DNA from: an uncultured Bacteroidota bacterium
GTDB taxonomy: Bacteria; Bacteroidota; Bacteroidia; Chitinophagales; Chitinophagaceae
DNA: 64,000 bases
NCBI GenBank assembly: GCA_903905065.1
Contig: CAIVEW010000101.1
Location: forward strand, 1-64,000
Reading direction: 5' to 3'
Position numbers and translations under genes: made by a program
Part shown: piece by piece, positions 57,919 to 64,000 of the stretch
Layout: every line of letters begins with the position of its first letter
Numbering within the stretch: the first letter of the stretch is position 1
The notes under the pieces: model-generated
Told to the model about the DNA's origin: nothing
Databases searched by the model: none
What the model saw: the letters and a program-made list of their open reading frames with translations, nothing else

Positions 57919-60375
57919 CTATTCTGAAGCCCTCAATCTAAGGCCTGAACGCCAAGCTATAAGACTGCTGGCGCCACTGGTAATAATAACGATGCTAAGC
58001 GTGCTGCATGGCATCAATATTGCTGCAGAAACTGGTTTTAGCAGCCCTTGCATTGCAAAGAATAACCCGATCACATTGTATACAATTGAAATAGCAAAGC
58101 TCGTCCTGATGACAAGTCTTGCCGACCTTGCCACCTTCAGAATGGAGGGCAGCGAACTTAATTTTTTCGCATCAAGTATGGCGTCGCAGGATGGCGTGAA
58201 ATTATTTATGTCATCAGCCAGTGTCACGCCTACGTTACTTTGTTGCAACGCGCCCGCATCGTTGAGTCCGTCTCCTATCATCATTACGTGATTCCCGCTG
58301 CTCTGCTGTGTTTCTACATACTTCAGTTTATCCAGGGGCTTTTGCTCAAAAAGTAAACCACTTTTGTCACCAAAGGTTTTTTCCAGCAGAGAGCGTTGTT
58401 TATCGTTATCACCAGACAAAACGGATAATTGATAACGCTGGCCAAGCGAACCGATCATCTGCGGAACATCGTCCCTGAATACCGACTGAAGATGAAACGA
58501 ACTCACTTTGTCGTTGATTCTAACGTACGTGGTCGCTTTTTCTTCCTTCGCTTTTTCCTTTGGCATTCCCACGTAGGCTGCGGAACCTACCAGTATCCGG
58601 GTGGTCTCTGCCAGTGCGTCCAATCCCTTGCCCTCCGTTTCTTTCCAGGCTGATAACCGGACTGGTGTTCGGTCGCCTAGCCAGCGTGCAAGGCTCTTGC
58701 TATTAGGGTGTTTGCTTGATGAAACTACGGTGTACAGCAGGTCTTTTTCCCAATCAGATAATTGGTGCCCCGAGCAAACGAAATTTTCGCTGGAGCCAGT
58801 GGTTATCGTACCGGTTTTGTCAAAAATGATCTCGTTAATTTTTCCGAGCTGTTCAATAACTGAAGGGTCGCGCAGGTACAGGCCGTTGTCACTGAGGATG
58901 CGCATGATGTTGCCATTTGTAAAGGTGGCCGATAGCAATAGTGCGCAAGGGCAGGCAACAATGAGCATGGCCGATACGCTATTAATTATCTTTGATGGAT
59001 CAACATAGTACCAGTAGGCCGCAGTGATCAAAGCCAGCCCGAATAAAATAAAAGTGAAGTATTTGCTCAGGACGTGCACGGCACTCTCACGGTCATTTTT
59101 CTCCGCCTTATTTTTTGAAAATGCGTAGTGGTTCCACAAGGAGGTCAGGTAACTTCCCGCTACAGGTTTCACGATCTGTATGGTCAATTGTTCTCCTTTT
59201 TGTTTGCCGCCCGCATATACTACCTCGCCAATTGCAACCTTCATTGGTTCGCTTTCTCCTGTTACAAAGCTGTAGTCGATGCACGCATTACCCTTTATCA
59301 AAACAGAGTCAGCAGGTATTATCTCATCGTTATGCAATTGTACTACGTCCTTTTCTTTAAGGTCCTGCAGTTTCTTGCTGGTAACTCCTTCTGCACTCAC
59401 TACGTTCACAGCAAGTGGGAAATAAGATTTGTAGTCTCGTGTAAACGAAAGCGATTTATAGGTTCTTTCCTGCACGATACGCCCTACCAGCATGAAGAAT
59501 ACAATGCCGCTCATGCTGTCCAGGTAGCCGGCCCCGGTGTTCCCTGTAATTTCAACAATACTTCTTATGAACGTGATGATGATTGCCAGCGCTATGGGTG
59601 CATCTATATTCAGTGTCTTTTGTCTTATCCCTTTCCATGCCGTGACAAAAAACTCTGATGCACTGTAAAAGAAGACGGGAAGGGCAAGGGCGAGGTTCAG
59701 GTATCTGAAGAGGTGGGCGTATTGTTCGTCAATACCCGTTTTATGAGACAGGTATTCAGGAAAGCTCATCATCATGATATTGCCAAAACAAAACCCGGCA
59801 ACACCCAGCTTTAATATTCGCTGTTTATTGTAACTCTTTGTTTTTTTCTGGTCACTCTCTTTAAGGCTTATGTAGGGTTCGTAGCCAATGGTGGCAAGTA
59901 ATTCGGTTATCTTCCTTATCGTGGTCGTTTTCCTGGAGAAGTATATCGTTACTTCCTTGGTGCTGAAATTCAGCCGGCTCTCGCTGACGCCATTATTTAG
60001 CTTTCTCAAATGTTCCAGCAGCCACATGCAGGAACTGCAATGAACACCCGGAATGTAAAAAGTCACAATGCTTCGGTCTCCATCAGTGAACTGGTATAAT
60101 TGGTTGGCTATATCCTCATTATCCAGGTAGGCAAATTTGTCGTTCCTTAAACCCTTTATCTGGGATAAGCCGGGGTGCGATTGCAAATTGTAGTAGTTGC
60201 AAAGCCCATTCTCATTAAGTATTTCGTACACCAGTTTGCATCCTTCGCAACAAAATACTTTGTCCTCTGAAGTTATGCTATTTGTAATGCACGGTAAACC
60301 GCAGTGATAACATACAATCTCTGTCAGGGTTTGCCGTTTGCTCACATTGACCGCTATTTCACTAACTGCCGGCAT
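57919..60375 (-). CDS. ccoI: Heavy-metal (copper) translocating P-type ATPase, CcoI-type
   Basis: N-term metal-binding 'CYHCGLP...FCCEGCKLVYEIL', 'VHCSSCMWLLEHLRKL', 'CPCALLLSA', 'DKTGTITTG', 'GDGLNDAGALQQS'. Confidence 0.92.
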   Translation of the reverse strand: MPAVSEIAVNVSKRQTLTEIVCYHCGLPCITNSITSEDKVFCCEGCKLVYEILNENGLCNYYNLQSHPGLSQIKGLRNDKFAYLDNEDIANQLYQFTDGDRSIVTFYIPGVHCSSCMWLLEHLRKLNNGVSESRLNFSTKEVTIYFSRKTTTIRKITELLATIGYEPYISLKESDQKKTKSYNKQRILKLGVAGFCFGNIMMMSFPEYLSHKTGIDEQYAHLFRYLNLALALPVFFYSASEFFVTAWKGIRQKTLNIDAPIALAIIITFIRSIVEITGNTGAGYLDSMSGIVFFMLVGRIVQERTYKSLSFTRDYKSYFPLAVNVVSAEGVTSKKLQDLKEKDVVQLHNDEIIPADSVLIKGNACIDYSFVTGESEPMKVAIGEVVYAGGKQKGEQLTIQIVKPVAGSYLTSLWNHYAFSKNKAEKNDRESAVHVLSKYFTFILFGLALITAAYWYYVDPSKIINSVSAMLIVACPCALLLSATFTNGNIMRILSDNGLYLRDPSVIEQLGKINEIIFDKTGTITTGSSENFVCSGHQLSDWEKDLLYTVVSSSKHPNSKSLARWLGDRTPVRLSAWKETEGKGLDALAETTRILVGSAAYVGMPKEKAKEEKATTYVRINDKVSSFHLQSVFRDDVPQMIGSLGQRYQLSVLSGDNDKQRSLLEKTFGDKSGLLFEQKPLDKLKYVETQQSSGNHVMMIGDGLNDAGALQQSNVGVTLADDINNFTPSCDAILDAKKLSSLPSILKVARSARLVIRTSFAISIVYNVIGLFFAMQGLLKPVSAAILMPCSTLSIVIITSGASSLIAWRSGLRLRASE

Positions 60376-60931
60376 TTATCTTTTTTTGTGCTTCGATAAT
60401 TTTCGGAATGAGGTAGTGCTCCTCCAGGAAAAGGAGTTCTGTGAGCATATTTTCTATTAGTGCCATCTGGTTGCGCAGCACCCGATAAGTATCCGGGTAT
60501 ATCGTATCCGAATAGAGTGGCAAAGACACCATGTTTAGCTTGTTTATTATGTTTCTTAAGCTGGAGTGAGATACCTTCATTTCGATAAGCTGCATATCGT
60601 GATTTACTTTACAGCTTCCGGTGCACTCGCTGCAATTGTGATCGGCAACTACTTTTTCCGCCAGTGATTTGATGTAAGGCAGGTAGATATCCCTTCGTGC
60701 TTTAAGGCAGTCAATGATCTCTGTTATTAGTTTATCGCATAGGGTCGTATACTGAGATGTTGCCAATTGTGACTCAAGGCCTTCCAGTTTATGTACTTGT
60801 TTTTGTGCGCTTTCACATAACTTCTCGAGTGGATCATAGCATTCCAGGCCAAGCTTTTCCGCGCACAGGGATAACGCCATACCATTAAATTGTTCGTGTA
60901 AAATCCTACTCATGACATACTCTTTTGGCAA
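60362..60931 (-). CDS. Hemerythrin-like helical protein with Cx2Cx3C motif
   Basis: 'VVADHNCSECTGSCKVNHDMQLIEMKVSHSSLRN...LLFLEEHYLIPKI'; stop overlaps the ccoI start. Confidence 0.5.
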   Translation of the reverse strand: MPKEYVMSRILHEQFNGMALSLCAEKLGLECYDPLEKLCESAQKQVHKLEGLESQLATSQYTTLCDKLITEIIDCLKARRDIYLPYIKSLAEKVVADHNCSECTGSCKVNHDMQLIEMKVSHSSLRNIINKLNMVSLPLYSDTIYPDTYRVLRNQMALIENMLTELLFLEEHYLIPKIIEAQKKINAGS

Positions 60932-60980
60932 ATGTATTTTGAGTTTGCCCGAAAAAAGATGATATAAAGTGGTAAAGGAA

Positions 60981-60994
60981 CTGATTTAAATCAT
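60981..60994. promoter_or_regulatory. Crp/Fnr-like box CTGAT-TTAA-ATCAT
   Basis: Identical 14-mer to 51087-51100; about 50 bp upstream of the hemerythrin-like start. Confidence 0.6.
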
Positions 60995-61062
60995 ATATAT
61001 ATATGATTGCCATGCGTGGATGGAGTATTCGTGATCATTCGGTATCTTATCGCCATTGGCAT

Positions 61063-61101
61063 AAAAAAAAGGGCTGTTCCTTTTGGAACAGCCCTTTTTT
61101 T
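61063..61101. terminator. Strong bidirectional terminator
   Basis: AAAAAAAAGGGCTGTTCC-TTTT-GGAACAGCCCTTTTTTT. Confidence 0.92.
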
Positions 61102-61113
61102 GTTTCAAATTTC

Positions 61114-62289
61114 TTACATAATCATAACATACAAACTTCCGGCAGGTACAATTTTGGTGCTCGCCAGAACTGAGTAAGGCATATAATAGTAGCCTTTGTA
61201 ACCCCATGTCGTGTTCCAGGAGTTCTCAACGATGAAGTAACCGCCACCTGGAGCGGAAGCCTGATCGACATACCCGATTATTGCGTTTGCATGTCCGCCC
61301 AACAATGACAATCCGGAAATGATATTACCGGCTGAAGTAAGTGGGTTATATACAAAATTGTTTGGAGAATAACCAGTGACACCCAGGCCTTCAAAGTACT
61401 GATAAGCGCTGTTATCATAAACGTTAAAGCCCATCATTACTGGCTTGTTGTTAACCAGCGCTGTTTTAACATCTGTAACCGGTGTAGTGGAATTGATCAC
61501 ATAATAACCGTGTGTAGTAGTGCCTGTGCTGCCTGTTGTGCCAGACTGTGCGGCAATTTTGAAACTTGGAGCGTTAGCGATCGCGCTAGCGGAAGGAGCT
61601 GTTTTGTATTGTGTAGATGTTATTGCTCCAGTTGATGGATAAGGATAGTAGTTTTCTTCGCACTGACCGGCAAATGAATAAGAAACACCAGAGAGCGTCT
61701 TTTTAAGAGCAGTGCCCGAACCTGTATTGTTGGACAAGCCTTGTAAAGTCTGGCAGATATTTACCATGTTGGCACCAGGATCAGCAGTTATTGCTTTTCC
61801 TTCAATGATAACGCGCTCCACATAATAAATGAACAGTGGGCTTAACTCGCCGGTTGTTCCGAACAATGACGTACCGGAGAACTGGGTAGCTACTGCTGTA
61901 ACCAGGCCGTGTGCAGAATCAAGACCAGTTGAAGTAACCGGCGAAGTTGTGCTGTGATAATAGTTAAGTATTTCATTGGTTTCTGAGCCGCAAAAGCTGG
62001 TGCAACTGCCAATCTGGCCCTGATCTCTTACAGCCGGAGAAGCCAACAGGTAACTGGTGGGCAACGTAGCAGCAGGAGAACCGCTGGTCTTCGCATCTTT
62101 TCCCAGAACTTCTGGTTTGAAAACAGGAACGAAGCTCCACTCTTCCGCAGTCATGGGATTTAATCCATATTTATGCACTGTAAGCGCGGTTGTTGAGTCC
62201 GGACTAGGTGTTGATTGTTTTTTACATCCGTAAAAGATAACTGACGCGGCGGCTATGATCACCACTCTTTTAAATAATTTCCTTTTCAT
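61114..62289 (-). CDS. Secreted C1A (papain)-like cysteine peptidase
   Basis: Start at ATG 62289 (lipoprotein signal MKRKLFKRVVIIAAASVIFYGC); 'VRDQGQIGSCTSFCG', 'GGHANAIIGY', 'YFIVENSWNTTWGYKGYYYMPY' = Q/C/H/N layout of C1A. Confidence 0.8.
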   Translation of the reverse strand: MKRKLFKRVVIIAAASVIFYGCKKQSTPSPDSTTALTVHKYGLNPMTAEEWSFVPVFKPEVLGKDAKTSGSPAATLPTSYLLASPAVRDQGQIGSCTSFCGSETNEILNYYHSTTSPVTSTGLDSAHGLVTAVATQFSGTSLFGTTGELSPLFIYYVERVIIEGKAITADPGANMVNICQTLQGLSNNTGSGTALKKTLSGVSYSFAGQCEENYYPYPSTGAITSTQYKTAPSASAIANAPSFKIAAQSGTTGSTGTTTHGYYVINSTTPVTDVKTALVNNKPVMMGFNVYDNSAYQYFEGLGVTGYSPNNFVYNPLTSAGNIISGLSLLGGHANAIIGYVDQASAPGGGYFIVENSWNTTWGYKGYYYMPYSVLASTKIVPAGSLYVMIM

Positions 62290-62480
62290 ACTTTTTCTTT
62301 TTTGAGTTTTATAAATATCCTGCGAAAATATTGTGTCCTCGACAAATAACCAAAACATTGGGGTGAAACTGAAGATTTTTAACGAGTAGACTTTAATGCC
62401 TTGTTAAAAAAATCAGAAGTGCTAGTTTTAGTGCTAGTTGCTGATCATTTGTCAAAAGGAACCAGTGCCGTACAGTAAGA

Positions 62481-62981
62481 TCAGTGGCACTTAAAATGTT
62501 CAAAAGGTTCTTTGCAAGACAGGCATTTATACAGTGCCTTGCAGGAGGTAGCCCCGAAATGGCTTACGAGTTCTGTTTCCTCCGATCCACACCTGGGACA
62601 GCTTACTATGTCTTCTTCAAACAAGCCCAGTGGCTGAAATGCTTTCCTATGTGGTGGCGCTATGCCATAAGCCTTCAGTTTTCTTTTCCCTTCTTCCGTC
62701 ATCCAATCTGTTGTCCACGCGGGGCTTAGCTGAGGCTCTATGACCACCTTTCCGATTCCGCGGCTGAGCAATGCCATGCGGATACCAATAGATATAACGT
62801 CCATCGCCGGGCAACCGCTATAGGTAGGTGTGATAAAAATTGTGACCGTTGTATCAGGCCCGCTGCCGGTTATATCCACTTTGCGCACGATCCCCAGGTC
62901 CAGAATGGTGAGGGCAGGTACCTCGGGATCTGTAACGTTGGAAAGCCATTCAAACACCTGTTCTTTATTTATCGCTTCCAT
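62481..62981 (-). CDS. paaD: PaaD-like protein (phenylacetyl-CoA epoxidase operon PaaD/PaaJ, DUF59 + Cys cluster)
   Basis: 'VTDPEVPALTILDLGIVRKV', 'TPTYSGCPAMDVI', 'CPRCGSEETELVSHFGATSCKALYKCLSCKEPFEHFKCH'. Confidence 0.88.
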   Translation of the reverse strand: MEAINKEQVFEWLSNVTDPEVPALTILDLGIVRKVDITGSGPDTTVTIFITPTYSGCPAMDVISIGIRMALLSRGIGKVVIEPQLSPAWTTDWMTEEGKRKLKAYGIAPPHRKAFQPLGLFEEDIVSCPRCGSEETELVSHFGATSCKALYKCLSCKEPFEHFKCH

Positions 62982-64000
62982 TACTGTTGTTTTATTGCAC
63001 TGAATCTGTGGTTGTTCACCAATATATTTCCATCTGCGGCCTTAGAGATCACCATCGACTTTGCCGGCCGCAAAAGCAGCTCGTCCATCGCTCTGTAAGA
63101 CGGGGCGGGGTCATTTACGATTAAACACCTGACGGCGACGCAACCAGGTACTATATAAAAGTAACTTCCAGCCCGGAACCACATACCATAACTATCCGTG
63201 GCTTGCTTGGTAAGTGCGTCGCATGATGATATAATTTTACCTGCTTTGTCGAGCTGTAGCATGGTAATGTATGGAGAGCGTGGATCCTTGTTTCCCAGCA
63301 GGAACCAGCACGAAAGCTCGTATAATGTGCTGTCGTTCACCGGCCGCACAGGGATGGTGGTTAGCGTACATTCAACTCCATTTAAGGGCCTTGCTGCTCC
63401 AGCCCCAAAAAAGTGTTCCTTACCAGCTCCGGCATCATAGTGGTCAATGTACAGCGATCCTTTATCGCCGATACAGGTATCGCCTGACCTGAGATAAGGC
63501 AACATAGAATTTACAGAGTCAGCCACCCTTTTATCATTCGCAGCCAGCCTCGCTGGGTAGAATGCATAAACTTTCAATCCATCTCGCTCACCTATATAGT
63601 CAGCTGCTGCAAGCAGGTATTGCTGATCTGTATACAGGGGGTTTGTCCCAATGTCCAGAAGCAGGAAGGGTTTGTCGGTTTTAATGTCTTTCAATATTGC
63701 TTTTTCCGTAAATGGCCCGCCGGCAATTTTTACCTGTTTTTGTGCCACCGACCAAGACGAGCGCGACATCATCACATCCACCAGAGGCAAATGAAGCTGC
63801 AGAGCCGCAGAGCCGCCCAGTGTAATCATCCATCCCGGATCGCCAACCCATATTTTTTCGGTGCCGAGGTGAAAGAACGGAAGTGTCAATATTCCCTGGA
63901 ATCCATTTTTGTCAACTTTCTTCTCCTGCAAAAATGACTCCCAGCTTTGCCCGAATGTCGAGAACGTAAAGCCATAATTATAGATACCGCTATCTGCGAG
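62981..64000 (-). CDS. Hypothetical protein, 5' end beyond the window
   Basis: Track ORF 62981..63931 begins at TTG, but the frame stays open to the window edge: LADSGIYNYGFTFSTFGQSWESFLQEKKVDKNGFQG.... Confidence 0.7.
   Translation of the reverse strand, partial: LADSGIYNYGFTFSTFGQSWESFLQEKKVDKNGFQGILTLPFFHLGTEKIWVGDPGWMITLGGSAALQLHLPLVDVMMSRSSWSVAQKQVKIAGGPFTEKAILKDIKTDKPFLLLDIGTNPLYTDQQYLLAAADYIGERDGLKVYAFYPARLAANDKRVADSVNSMLPYLRSGDTCIGDKGSLYIDHYDAGAGKEHFFGAGAARPLNGVECTLTTIPVRPVNDSTLYELSCWFLLGNKDPRSPYITMLQLDKAGKIISSCDALTKQATDSYGMWFRAGSYFYIVPGCVAVRCLIVNDPAPSYRAMDELLLRPAKSMVISKAADGNILVNNHRFSAIKQQ

Overview
The window looks like a contiguous Bacteroidota chromosome segment, Chitinophagaceae-like by gene content (inference). 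Evidence for this is several T9SS C-terminal sorting domains, a CcoN-CcoO fusion, LptE/SecG, DUF4175 and a REC-Crp regulator. From left to right it holds: (i) a 2190-aa secreted BIG2-repeat protein with Gly/Cys-rich low-complexity inserts; (ii) a housekeeping block: lptE, secG, mutS2, a PIN/DUF2281 toxin-antitoxin pair, a DUF4175 protein, a frameshifted rarA, a secreted phospholipase D-like protein, a CAP-domain protein, an AlaDH/PNT-like dehydrogenase and hscB; (iii) tRNA-Leu(CAA) followed by about 9 kb in which three partial 3'-end copies of the same tRNA separate cargo modules (DevBCA/TolC-type exporter, T9SS protein, tandem PqiA-like proteins), resembling a serial-integration island with no recombinase left; (iv) a 1627-aa BNR/BIG2 T9SS protein; (v) a tandem array of three arylsulfotransferase-like paralogs; (vi) a gliding-motility-type (CHU_C) giant protein; (vii) a cbb3 oxidase locus (ccoS, ccoNO, ccoQ, ccoP, ccoG, ccoH, safE, ccoI) with its own PAS histidine kinase, REC-Crp regulator, a hemerythrin-like Cys-rich protein and four matching Crp/Fnr-geometry inverted repeats; (viii) a C1A-like secreted peptidase, a PaaD-like protein and a gene running off the right edge. 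The observations most worth follow-up are the tRNA-Leu fragment ladder, the predicted cbb3 regulon, the ASST-like triplication and the rarA frameshift. No CRISPR array, rRNA or intact transposase was seen. All product names come from reading motifs by eye; no database search was run.
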